In this document: positions 55,599 to 63,729 of the stretch, in pieces
How the letters are laid out: each line of letters opens with the position of its first letter
Position numbering within the stretch: position 1 is the stretch's first letter
Source of the DNA: Streptomyces sp. AP-93
GTDB lineage: Bacteria > Actinomycetota > Actinomycetes > Streptomycetales > Streptomycetaceae
Reading direction: 5' to 3'
DNA: 64,000 bases
Assembly (NCBI RefSeq): GCF_022808175.1
Contig: NZ_JALGBX010000018.1
Location: 124,001 to 188,000 of the forward strand
Notes under the pieces: generated by a model
What the model saw: the letters and a program-made list of their open reading frames with translations, nothing else
Database searches by the model: none
What the model was told of the DNA's origin: nothing
Position numbers and translations under genes: made by a program

Positions 55599-57160
55599 AC
55601 GACGCCCGCTCCAGCCTCGCCCGCAGAGGCTTCCTGATCGCCACGGGCGCCACCGCCCTCGCCTTCACCGCAGCCTGCGGTTCCGGCGACACCACCCCGG
55701 ACGCCAAGAACGCCGCCGAGGGAGCCCCCAAGCAGGGCGGCCGGCTGCGCGCCGCCTTCGCCGGTGGCGGAGCCAGCGAGACCCTGGACCCGCACGCCGC
55801 CAACCTGTTCGTCGACGCCGCCCGCGCCAAGGCCCTGTTCGACAAGCTCGCCGACTTCGGCGCCGACCTCTCCGCGGTCCCCCGGCTCGCCGAGCTCTGG
55901 GAGCCCAACGACGCTCTCGACACCTGGAAGATCACCCTGCGCAAGGCCGCCTTCCACGACGGCAAGCCCGTCACCGCCGAGGACGTCCTGTACAGCTACC
56001 GCAGGATCGCCGACCCCAAGGGCACCTTCCGCGCCAAGGCCTCCCTGGAGCCGATCGACCTCGACGCGAGCCGGGCGGTGGACGCCTCCACCGTCGAGTT
56101 CAAGCTCAAGCGCCCGTACGCCGAATTCCCCAACGTCCTCGCCGCGTTCGGCGCCTACATCGTCCCCAAGGACGCCACCGCCTTCGCCAACCCCATCGGC
56201 TCCGGCCCGTTCAGCTTCGTCTCCTTCAAGCCGGGCAGTTCCCTCGTCGTCAAGCGCAACGACGCCTACTGGGAGGGCGCCCCCCACCTGGACGAGCTCG
56301 AATTCGTCGTCGCCGGCGAGGAGTCGGCACGCGTCAGCGCCCTGCTCGGCGGTCAGGTCGAGTACGCCCACGAACTGAACCCGGCCACCGCCCGCGCCCA
56401 CGAGGGCAAGGGCAAGATCGACATCGTCCGCCTCCCTGGCAGCGCGATGCAGGGCTTCGTCATGAAGACCGACCGCCCGCCCTTCAACGACCCTCGGGTC
56501 CGCCAGGCCTTCTTCCTCATCGCCGACCGCAAGGAACTCGTCGACGGCGCTCTCTCCGGCGCAGGCGAGATCGGCAACGACCTCTTCGGCAAGGGCTACC
56601 AGTACTACCCCGCCGGCCTCCCGCAGCGCGCCCAGGACCTCGACAAGGCCCGCGCCCTGCTCAAGGAAGCCGGTGCCGAGGGCCTCAAGGTCACCCTCGA
56701 CACCGCCCCCGCCGCCACCGGCTTCGTCGAGGCCGCCGGAATCTTCAAGGAGCAGGCGGCGAAGGCCGGAGTCACCGTCGAGGTCAAGGTCGGCAGCAAG
56801 GACACGTACTGGAAGGACATCCTGAACGCCGGCACCTTCGCCTCCTACCGCTCGGGCGCCATGCCGATCGAGTCCCACATCTCGCAGCGGCTGCTCACCG
56901 GCTCCACCACCAACGCCACCAAGTGGCAGCACAAGGACTTCGACGACCTGTACCAGCAGGCCCAGTCCACGCGCGACGTCACGCAGCGCGGCGCCCTCTA
57001 CGAGCGGATGCAGCGCCGGCTGCACGACGAGGGCGGCTTCCTGATCTGGGGCTTCGCCGACTGGATCATCGCCACCGCACCCAAGGTGCACGGGGTGTCC
57101 AAGACGGCACCCGCCAACACCCTCGACTGGGCCCGCTTCGACAAGATCTGGATCGCGTGA
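55595..57160 (+). CDS. Family-5 substrate-binding lipoprotein (peptide/nickel/opine type), operon gene 7
   Basis: A 521-residue extracytoplasmic binding protein. Its export signal has twin arginines (LARRGFL) and a lipobox FTAAC with C28, pointing to Tat export and lipid anchoring. The mature protein has SBP-family-5 features: TLDPHAANLF, WKITLRKAAFHDGKPVTAEDVLYSYRRIADP, SGPFSFVSF, DPRVRQAFFLIADRKELV. Members bind oligopeptides, nickel complexes or metallophores such as staphylopine. It should recapture the metal-loaded product. ATG 55595 overlaps gene 6 by 4 bases. Confidence 0.93.
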   Translation: MNDARSSLARRGFLIATGATALAFTAACGSGDTTPDAKNAAEGAPKQGGRLRAAFAGGGASETLDPHAANLFVDAARAKALFDKLADFGADLSAVPRLAELWEPNDALDTWKITLRKAAFHDGKPVTAEDVLYSYRRIADPKGTFRAKASLEPIDLDASRAVDASTVEFKLKRPYAEFPNVLAAFGAYIVPKDATAFANPIGSGPFSFVSFKPGSSLVVKRNDAYWEGAPHLDELEFVVAGEESARVSALLGGQVEYAHELNPATARAHEGKGKIDIVRLPGSAMQGFVMKTDRPPFNDPRVRQAFFLIADRKELVDGALSGAGEIGNDLFGKGYQYYPAGLPQRAQDLDKARALLKEAGAEGLKVTLDTAPAATGFVEAAGIFKEQAAKAGVTVEVKVGSKDTYWKDILNAGTFASYRSGAMPIESHISQRLLTGSTTNATKWQHKDFDDLYQQAQSTRDVTQRGALYERMQRRLHDEGGFLIWGFADWIIATAPKVHGVSKTAPANTLDWARFDKIWIA

Positions 57161-58104
57161 CACCGCACCTGTCATGGATCGGCCGCCGCCTGCTCCTCGG
57201 TCTGGGGCAGACGGCGGCCGTCGTCCTGTTCATCTTCACTCTCACCGAGGCGCTGCCCGGTGACGCGGCGGTCGCCCTCGCCGGTGACCAGCCCGATCCG
57301 GCCCGCATCGCCCTCATCCGCGAGACGATGGGCCTGGACCGGCCCGCCCCCGAACGCTTCGTGGACTGGGCCGTCGGCCTCCTGCACGGCGACCTCGGCA
57401 CCTCACTGGTCAGCGGACGGCCCGTCACCGGCTACCTGGCCGCCGGACTCGGCCCCACCCTCCTCCTCGCCGGCGCCACCCTCGCCCTGCTCGTCCCCCT
57501 CTCGGTCGGGCTCGGGGTCCTGGCCGCCCGCCGCGAGGGCGGGCCGCTCGACCGCACCGTCAGCGCGCTGACCCTCGCCGTGCACGCCGTACCGGAATTC
57601 GCCATCGGGATCTTGCTCGCCACGCTCTTCGGACTGTGGCTGGCCTGGCTGCCGCCCACGGCCGTCGGAGCCGACCCGTTCACCGAGCCCGCCGTCCTGG
57701 TCCTGCCCGTCGTCGTCCTGCTGTCGCGGCCCGTCTGCACCATCAGCCGCCTCGTGCGCGCCGGGATGATCGACGCGATGGCCTCGCCGTACGTCGCCCA
57801 GGCCCGCCGCTACGGGGTCTCCGGCGCCCGCATCACCTGGACCCACGCCCTGCCCAACGCACTCGCCCCCGCCACTCAGCAACTGGCCCGTACCTGCGAC
57901 TGGCTCCTCAGCGGAGTGATCGTCGTGGAGGCACTCTTCGTGATCCCCGGCCTCGGCACCGTGCTCATCGAGGCTGTCGCGGCCCGTGACCTCCCGGTCG
58001 TCCAGGGCATGGCCGTCGTCTTCGGAATCGTCACGGTCCTGGTCAACCTCGCCGCCGACCTGGCAGCCCGCCGCTTCGCGCCCCGGTCCGAGGCGGCGGC
58101 ATGA
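57157..58104 (+). CDS. ABC transporter permease (DppB/NikB type), operon gene 8
   Basis: A 315-residue permease with six predicted helices. The first is followed by the family's LTEALPGDAAVALAGDQ segment, and the EAA loop is ISRLVRAGMIDAMASPYVAQARRYGVSGARITWTHALPNALAP. It pairs with the next permease to form the importer channel. GTG 57157 overlaps gene 7 by 4 bases. Confidence 0.93.
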   Translation: MTPHLSWIGRRLLLGLGQTAAVVLFIFTLTEALPGDAAVALAGDQPDPARIALIRETMGLDRPAPERFVDWAVGLLHGDLGTSLVSGRPVTGYLAAGLGPTLLLAGATLALLVPLSVGLGVLAARREGGPLDRTVSALTLAVHAVPEFAIGILLATLFGLWLAWLPPTAVGADPFTEPAVLVLPVVVLLSRPVCTISRLVRAGMIDAMASPYVAQARRYGVSGARITWTHALPNALAPATQQLARTCDWLLSGVIVVEALFVIPGLGTVLIEAVAARDLPVVQGMAVVFGIVTVLVNLAADLAARRFAPRSEAAA

Positions 58105-58910
58105 AGCAGAAGCCGGCACGGTCCCTCTTCGCACTCGGGCTGATCGTCCTTCCCGTCCTCCTCGCGCTGGCCGGGCCCTTCGTGGCGGGCCCGGCCGGCC
58201 CCCGCTCGGTCTCCTTCGCCTCCCTCGAAGGGCACTGGCTCGGCACCGACTTCAGCGGACGCGACGTCTGGCACCAGGTGCTCCTCGGCGGCCGCTCCGT
58301 CGTGCTCGTGGCGCTCGCCGCCACCGCCCTCGCCTACCTCGTCGCCGTCCCCCTCGGCCTCACCGCGGCCCTGACCCGCCGCACCTGGCTGGAGGAGGCG
58401 CTGATGCGGCCCCTTGATGTGGTCATCGCGGTCCCCTCCCTCCTCCTGGTCCTGCTCGTCGCGGCCACCCTCACCCCGGGACCCGCCGGACTGACCATCC
58501 TGGTCGGGCTGGCCGCCGTACCCGACGCCGCCCGCGTCGTGCACGCGGCGGCCGTCGAGATCTCTTCCCGGCCCGCCGTGGAAGCGCTGCGCATGCAGGG
58601 CGAGTCCTGGTGGCGCACGGCCATCGGCTACGTGGCCCGCTGCATGCGCCGCACCCTCGCCGCCGACGCCGGGATCCGGCTCACCGGAGCCCTCTACCTG
58701 GTCGCGACCGCCGCCTTCCTCGGCGTGGGCGTCCAGCCGGACGCCGCCGACTGGGCGGTCATGGTCGACCGCAACCGCACCGGCCTCTTCCTCCAGCCCT
58801 GGGCCGTGGTCGTGCCCGCGCTACTCATCGCGGCCCTCTCGATGGGCACCAACCTCCTGTTCGACGCCGCCCTCCAACGGCACACTCCCCGGAAGGGAGC
58901 GACGCGATGA
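58101..58910 (+). CDS. ABC transporter permease (DppC/NikC type), operon gene 9
   Basis: A 269-residue permease. The characteristic HWLGTDFSGRDVWHQVLLGGRSVVLVALAA precedes the transmembrane core, and the EAA loop is EISSRPAVEALRMQGESWWRTAIGYVARCM. It forms the heterodimeric channel with gene 8. ATG 58101 overlaps gene 8 by 4 bases. Confidence 0.93.
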   Translation: MKQKPARSLFALGLIVLPVLLALAGPFVAGPAGPRSVSFASLEGHWLGTDFSGRDVWHQVLLGGRSVVLVALAATALAYLVAVPLGLTAALTRRTWLEEALMRPLDVVIAVPSLLLVLLVAATLTPGPAGLTILVGLAAVPDAARVVHAAAVEISSRPAVEALRMQGESWWRTAIGYVARCMRRTLAADAGIRLTGALYLVATAAFLGVGVQPDAADWAVMVDRNRTGLFLQPWAVVVPALLIAALSMGTNLLFDAALQRHTPRKGATR

Positions 58911-60406
58911 CCCTTGTCTCAGAGGTACGGGACCTGCGAGTCGCCATCGGCGGACGGGCGATCGTGGACGGTGTGAGCCTCGCCGCCCACGCCGGCAGGA
59001 TCACCGCCGTCATCGGCCCGTCCGGCAGCGGCAAGACCACCACCGGGCTCGCCCTCCTCGGCGAATACCCGGCCGGCGCCGTCGTCGGCGGCGAGGTCCA
59101 CACACCCGCGGGCCCGGTCGGATACATCCCCCAGCACCCGGCGTCGGTCCTCAACCCCGCCCGTCGGGTGGGCGCGCTCCTCGCCGACATCGCCGCCCGC
59201 CGGGGAGGAGACCGGCTCGAACGCAGGCGCCGTGTCGACGAGGCCCTGCGGCTCGCGCAGCTCCCGGATCCAGGGGCCGTGCTGCGGCGCTTTCCCCACC
59301 AGCTTTCCGGCGGACAGCAGCAGCGGGTCGTGCTGGCCCAGGCGTTGCTGCTGGGCGCCCGGGTCATCGTCGCCGACGAACCCACCACCGGGCAGGACGC
59401 CCTCACCAAACAGGGCATCGTCGCGGAACTGGCGGCCGTGGCCGCACAGGGCATCGCCGTCGTCCTCCTCAGCCACGACCTGGACGTCGTACGGGAGCTG
59501 GCCGACGAGGTCGTGGTGATGCGGGACGGGCGGGTCGTGGACCGCGGACCCGCGTCGTCGGTCCTGGAAGGTCTCGCACGGGAGGAGTTGCGCGCTGCGC
59601 GAGAGCCCCGCCCACGCGGTCCGATGCGTGTGGAGACGCGGAATCTGACCGCACGGCACCGCACCACGCGCGGGGTGTCCGAGGTGCTGAGCGACATCGG
59701 AGTCTCGGTCGCGGCAGGGGAGTGCCTGGCGCTCGTCGGCCGTTCAGGCAGCGGCAAGACCACCCTGGGACGCTGCCTGGCCGGGCTGCACCGGGCGTAC
59801 GAGGGCACGGTCCTGCTCGACGGGATGCCGTTGCCGCGCAGCCTGCGTTCCCGCAATCGCTCCGAACTGGCCGCCGTGCAGTACGTGTTCCAGGACGTGA
59901 AGGCCGCCTTCGACGAACACCGGCCGGTCCTCGACCAGGTCGCCCGCAGTGCCGTACGGCTCCAGGGCGCCACCCCGGCGGAAGCGCGCCGTACAGCCGT
60001 GAGCACCCTCGGCGAGTTCGGCCTGAGCGAGAAGCTTGCCGGGCGCCGCCCCGGCGAGCTCTCCGGCGGCGAACTCCAACGGGCGGCGCTGGCCCGGGCC
60101 CTGCTGGCCGGGCCAAGCGTCCTGATCTGCGACGAGATCACCTCCGGCCTCGACTCGAAGACGCGGACCACGATCCTCGACGCCCTCGCCCGGCTCAGGG
60201 AACACCGCGAACTCAGCCTGGTGTTCATCACCCACGACCTCGCGGCCGCCGGAGCCTTCGCGGACCGCATCGCGGTCCTGGACGCAGGGCGCATCGTCGA
60301 GGCCGGCCCGGCTCGTCAGCTGATCGAGCTGCCGCGGCAGGCGATCACCAAGGAGCTGTTGTCCGCCTCGCGGACGGCGCTGACAGGCCACGCGCCGGAA
60401 TGCTGA
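58907..60406 (+). CDS. Double ABC ATPase of the importer, operon gene 10
   Basis: A 499-residue protein made of two complete ABC ATPase domains. The first has GPSGSGKTT, LSGGQQQRVVLAQAL and VIVADEPTTGQD; the second has GRSGSGKTT, LSGGELQRAALARAL and VLICDEITSGLD. In related systems (DppD/DppF, NikD/NikE, CntD/CntF) these are separate proteins. Both halves keep their Walker and signature motifs, so both should hydrolyse ATP. ATG 58907 overlaps gene 9 by 4 bases, and no further overlapping gene follows. Confidence 0.93.
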   Translation: MTLVSEVRDLRVAIGGRAIVDGVSLAAHAGRITAVIGPSGSGKTTTGLALLGEYPAGAVVGGEVHTPAGPVGYIPQHPASVLNPARRVGALLADIAARRGGDRLERRRRVDEALRLAQLPDPGAVLRRFPHQLSGGQQQRVVLAQALLLGARVIVADEPTTGQDALTKQGIVAELAAVAAQGIAVVLLSHDLDVVRELADEVVVMRDGRVVDRGPASSVLEGLAREELRAAREPRPRGPMRVETRNLTARHRTTRGVSEVLSDIGVSVAAGECLALVGRSGSGKTTLGRCLAGLHRAYEGTVLLDGMPLPRSLRSRNRSELAAVQYVFQDVKAAFDEHRPVLDQVARSAVRLQGATPAEARRTAVSTLGEFGLSEKLAGRRPGELSGGELQRAALARALLAGPSVLICDEITSGLDSKTRTTILDALARLREHRELSLVFITHDLAAAGAFADRIAVLDAGRIVEAGPARQLIELPRQAITKELLSASRTALTGHAPEC

Positions 60407-60502
60407 GGGCGCGGTGCCTGGTCGGTAAGTAGAGGGCTGGGTCAAACGGGGAGATAGTGGAAGTGATGACCGTTTCGGTTTCCCTCCGGCAGGGAGGACG
60501 CC

Positions 60503-60840
60503 ATGCGCGTCTCTTCAGCCCGTGGTCTGGGCCCGCTTGTCGGGGTCACCATCGCGCTGACCCTCGTCTGGTGCCCCCGGCCGGGGCCCGTGCCGACCTC
60601 GCACTGCTCGTCACCCCGGCGGCCGCCGCCGCCCGGCTCACGGCCTCCCCGGTGCTGCTGCCGGTGCTGAGCGTCGCCTTCGCGCTCGTGGCGATGGAAG
60701 GGGGCATCCTGCTCGCCCTCGGGAGCACCGTCCCGATCAGCCCGTACGTCACGACCATCTCGTTCCTCATCTACCTGGGGTGCCGACTGGCCGGCGGGCG
60801 GCGCGGCGCCCAGGGGGGCTGTGGCCCGGGCTCGGCTCGA
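60503..60840 (+). pseudogene. C-terminal remnant of a metal (Zn/Mn) ABC transporter permease
   Basis: About 80 residues (LALLVTPAAAAARLTASPVLLPVLSVAFALVAMEGGILLALGSTVPISPYVTTISFLIYLGCRLAGGRR) match the end of ZnuB/AztB-type metal permeases, including the LLVTPAAAA helix. An apparent SD-ATG (60503) begins with helix-like text in another frame, then shifts. The N-terminal two thirds of the gene are absent. The open frame continues in phase into the next gene, but the ribosome site and ATG at 60916 show that gene is separate. Confidence 0.65.
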
Positions 60841-60915
60841 CCCGGTGGGCTCGGCGGGTTCACACTGAGAGGGAGGTCCGTCGTACCTGCTCGGTGCGTA
60901 CGGAAGGAGCTGTTC

Positions 60916-61215
60916 ATGCACCCCCTCGCGATAGCCGGTGCGACAGCCGGCAAGCTGGCCCATTACGCGGTATCCGGCGTGGTGGGCGGCTTGATCATCA
61001 AGAACCTCCCCGCCGCCAAGCCTGCTGCGCGCAAGGCGCTCGTCGGCGGCCTCGCGGGCGGCATCGTCGCGAGCCGCTGGCTGGCCTCGGCAGCCGAGGA
61101 GGCACGGCTCAAGGCCGGTGACATGCTCGCCGAGGCCCGCACCACGCTCGGCGAAGAGGTACCCCCGCCGTCCGCGGTCAACGTCAATCACGACGATCAC
61201 GGACACGAGCACTGA
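60916..61215 (+). CDS. DUF1490 metallochaperone-like protein with His-rich tail (PacL-like)
   Basis: A 99-residue DUF1490 protein. A Gly/Ala-rich hydrophobic N-terminal helix (HYAVSGVVGGLIIKNLPAA) and an amphipathic helix (SRWLASAAEEARLKAGDMLAEA) are followed by the tail NVNHDDHGHEH, a likely metal-binding site. In mycobacteria such proteins (Rv3269 type, called PacL) sit next to P-type metal ATPases and help them export zinc or other metals. GGAAGGAG lies 6 bases before ATG 60916, and the stop is 2 bases before the ATPase start. Confidence 0.85.
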   Translation: MHPLAIAGATAGKLAHYAVSGVVGGLIIKNLPAAKPAARKALVGGLAGGIVASRWLASAAEEARLKAGDMLAEARTTLGEEVPPPSAVNVNHDDHGHEH

Positions 61216-61217
61216 TC

Positions 61218-63446
61218 ATGTCGACCGTCCTGGTCTGCTCGGTTGCTGCGGGGCGCATCCGCCTGTCAGTGCCCTGGCTGAGAGCACGGCCCGGCTGCGC
61301 GGGCCTCGTCGACGACCGGCTGACCGGCATCAGCGGCTTCCGCGCGCTGCGGATCTTCCCGCGTACCGGCAGCGTCGTGATCTGGGTGGCCCCCGACCAC
61401 TTGAACGTCGAGCAGCTCGTCGACGCCCTTGAGGAGGCCCCGCCCGCCGCCGTGGTGGCGGCCAAGCCCTCCCGGTCCCTGCCCGACACCTCCACCGGAG
61501 AAGTGGCCCGGCTGGTGGTCGGCGGAGCGGTCCTGGCCTTCGTGGCACTGCGGCGCCTGCTGGGCCGGCCCCGGATCACCTTCGGATCCTCCGGGCTGCT
61601 CGGCGTCGTCACCATCTTCACCGGCCTGCCCTTCTTCCGGGGCGCACTGCGCACGCTGCGCGGCCGCAGCAGCCCCGGTACGGACACCCTGGTCACGGCG
61701 GCGACCGTGATCTCCCTCGTGCTCCGCGAGAACGTGGTGGCCCTCACCGTCCTGTGGCTGCTGAACATCGGCGAGTTCCTCCAGACCCTCACCTTGCGCC
61801 GTACCCGCCGCGCCATCGAAGAACTGCTCACCATCGGTGACGAGCGGGTCTGGCTGGTACGCGAAGGCGTCGAGCTCGAGGTCGACCTGGAGACCGTGGA
61901 GCCGGGCGACACCGTCGCCGTGTACGAATACCACCGCATCCCCGTCGACGGGCACGTGCTCACCGGCGAGGCCCTGGTGGACCAGGCGGCCGTCACCGGC
62001 GAGGCGCTGCCCGTCTACGCCAGGGAAGGCGCCCACGTGTACGCCGGCACCATCGTCACCTCCGGCTCGCTCACCATCCGCGCGGACTTCGTCGGCCGGG
62101 ACACCACGGTCGGCCGGATCATCAGCCGGGTCGAGGAGGCCCAGTCGGACCGGGCTCCGATCCAGACCGTGGCCACCCGCTTCACCCAGCGCTTCGTCCC
62201 GGTCTCCTTCGGCCTGGCCGCGCTCACCTACGTCGTCACCCGTGACGCCCGGCGCGCGATGACCATGCTGCTCATCGCCTGCCCGTGCGCGGCCGGGCTG
62301 GCCACCCCGACCGCGATCAGCGCGGCCATCGGCAACGGTGCCCGCCGAGGCACCCTCATCAAGGGCGGCACCCACCTGGAGGGCATCGGCCGGGTCACCG
62401 CGGTCGTCTTCGACAAGACCGGCACCCTCACCTTCGGCAAGCCCCTGGTCACGAGCGTGGTGACCCTCAGCGAGACGGTCACCGCCGACGAGGTGCTGAG
62501 CCTGGCGGCCTCCGGCGAACTGCACGCACGTCACCCGCTCGCCCAGGCCATCGTCGCGCGCACCGAAGAGCAGCACCTCCACGTGCCGATCCACCAAGCG
62601 TGCGAGGTCGTCCTCGGCATGGGCATGCGCGCCGAACTCGACGGAACCCGCCTCCTCGTCGGCAGCCCCGCCCTCCTGCGCCAGCACGGAGTCGACCTCA
62701 CCGAAGACGCCCGCAACTGGACGGACCGGTTGCGCGCCGGCGGCGAGACCGTCATCTGCCTCGCCCACGACGAGGACCTCATCGGCATGCTCGGCGTCTC
62801 CGACGCCGTACGGGCCGGCGCGGAAACCGTCGTTCAGCAGCTGCGCGACCTCGGGGTCTCCCGCCTGATTCTGCTCACCGGCGACGCCCCGGAGACCGCC
62901 CAGGTCGTCGCCGACACCCTCGGGATCACCGAAGTCCACGCCCACGCGCTCCCCGAGGCCAAACTCCAACTCATCCGCGATCTCCAGGCCGAAGGCCACA
63001 CCGTCGCCATGGTGGGCGACGGCACCAACGACGCCCCGGCCCTGGCCCTCGCCGACGTCGGCATCACCATGGGCGAGCACTCCTCCCATGTGGCCCTGGA
63101 AACCGCCGACATCGCCCTGGCGGGCAACGACCTGCGCCAGGTCGCGGCGGTCGTGGAACTGAGCCGCCATACCCTGCGCGTCGTACGGCAGAACTACGGG
63201 CTCGCGATAGGGGTCAATCTCGTCGGCCTGGTCGCGGGCGCCGGCGGTTCCATGAATCCCGTCCTCGCGGCCCTGCTGCACAACACGAGCAGCATCGCCG
63301 TGGTCGGGAACTCGGCCCGCCTGGTCAACCACACCCCACACCTGCCCCGCGTGGGTGACGACGTCCTGCGGCGGGCCCCGCTGGAGGAGCGCCGTGTGGC
63401 CCACCGGGATCCGGCAGGGCGAGCCGATGGCGAGCCCGAGCCGTAG
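61218..63446 (+). CDS. ctpC: Heavy-metal P-type ATPase (CtpC-like, Zn/Mn)
   Basis: A 742-residue P1-type ATPase. The N-terminal 70 residues resemble an HMA fold but have no CxxC metal site. Eight helices are predicted; the metal-site helix has CPC at 355-357 (IACPCAAGLATPTAISAA). The phosphorylation site is D399 in DKTGTLT, TGEALPV is the actuator loop, and GDGTNDAPALALAD is the hinge. The CPCAAGL form and pairing with a DUF1490 protein match mycobacterial CtpC, linked to zinc or manganese export. The pair could prevent overload after strong metal uptake through the upstream operon. Confidence 0.88.
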   Translation: MSTVLVCSVAAGRIRLSVPWLRARPGCAGLVDDRLTGISGFRALRIFPRTGSVVIWVAPDHLNVEQLVDALEEAPPAAVVAAKPSRSLPDTSTGEVARLVVGGAVLAFVALRRLLGRPRITFGSSGLLGVVTIFTGLPFFRGALRTLRGRSSPGTDTLVTAATVISLVLRENVVALTVLWLLNIGEFLQTLTLRRTRRAIEELLTIGDERVWLVREGVELEVDLETVEPGDTVAVYEYHRIPVDGHVLTGEALVDQAAVTGEALPVYAREGAHVYAGTIVTSGSLTIRADFVGRDTTVGRIISRVEEAQSDRAPIQTVATRFTQRFVPVSFGLAALTYVVTRDARRAMTMLLIACPCAAGLATPTAISAAIGNGARRGTLIKGGTHLEGIGRVTAVVFDKTGTLTFGKPLVTSVVTLSETVTADEVLSLAASGELHARHPLAQAIVARTEEQHLHVPIHQACEVVLGMGMRAELDGTRLLVGSPALLRQHGVDLTEDARNWTDRLRAGGETVICLAHDEDLIGMLGVSDAVRAGAETVVQQLRDLGVSRLILLTGDAPETAQVVADTLGITEVHAHALPEAKLQLIRDLQAEGHTVAMVGDGTNDAPALALADVGITMGEHSSHVALETADIALAGNDLRQVAAVVELSRHTLRVVRQNYGLAIGVNLVGLVAGAGGSMNPVLAALLHNTSSIAVVGNSARLVNHTPHLPRVGDDVLRRAPLEERRVAHRDPAGRADGEPEP

Positions 63447-63451
63447 GGCCC

Positions 63452-63688
63452 CTATCGGCCCGCGTACGGGAGCAGGGCCATCTCGCGGGCGTTCTTGATG
63501 GCCAGGGCGAGCCGGCGCTGCTGCTGGGCGGTGACGCGGGTGACGCGGCGGCTGCGGATCTTGCCCCGGTCGGAGATGAACTTGCGGAGCAGGTCGGTGT
63601 CCTTGTAGTCGACGTACGTGATTCCTGCCGTGTCCAGAGGATTGGGGCGGGACTTCAGGGGCTTGCTCGGGGAGGGGCGGCGGGCCAT
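63452..63688 (-). CDS. rpsR: Ribosomal protein S18 paralogue without zinc ligands
   Basis: A 78-residue S18: GITYVDYKDTDLLRKFISDRGKIRSRRVTRVTAQQQRRLALAIKNAREMALLPYAGR. Ordinary actinobacterial S18 has a CxxC-type metal site before TYVDYKD; here that region reads PLKSRPNPLDTAG with no cysteine at all. Such C-minus paralogues replace the zinc-containing form during zinc shortage and are repressed by Zur in Streptomyces and Mycobacterium. It lies 41 bases downstream of the CobW-like gene on the same strand, so the pair is probably one operon. Confidence 0.93.
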   Translation of the reverse strand: MARRPSPSKPLKSRPNPLDTAGITYVDYKDTDLLRKFISDRGKIRSRRVTRVTAQQQRRLALAIKNAREMALLPYAGR

Positions 63689-63729
63689 CGGTGTTCCTCA
63701 GGGGTGTGGGGCGTGAAGGGGGCGGTCGG

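Noticed and set aside
49217..60406. The ten-gene operon as an ordinary peptide-utilisation or peptide-antibiotic operon
   Set aside because: The importer alone would allow this, but the added exporter, PLP enzyme, DUF364-like protein, Zur-like promoter and zinc-related neighbours fit a chelator pathway better. It remains the main alternative.
60457..61215. A 252-residue fusion of a metal permease piece and the DUF1490 protein
   Set aside because: The frame is open by chance. The DUF1490 gene has its own strong ribosome site and ATG at 60916, and the permease part lacks its N-terminal two thirds.
61266..63404. A 712-codon open frame antisense to the P-type ATPase gene
   Set aside because: It mirrors ctpC codon bias and has no recognisable protein features.
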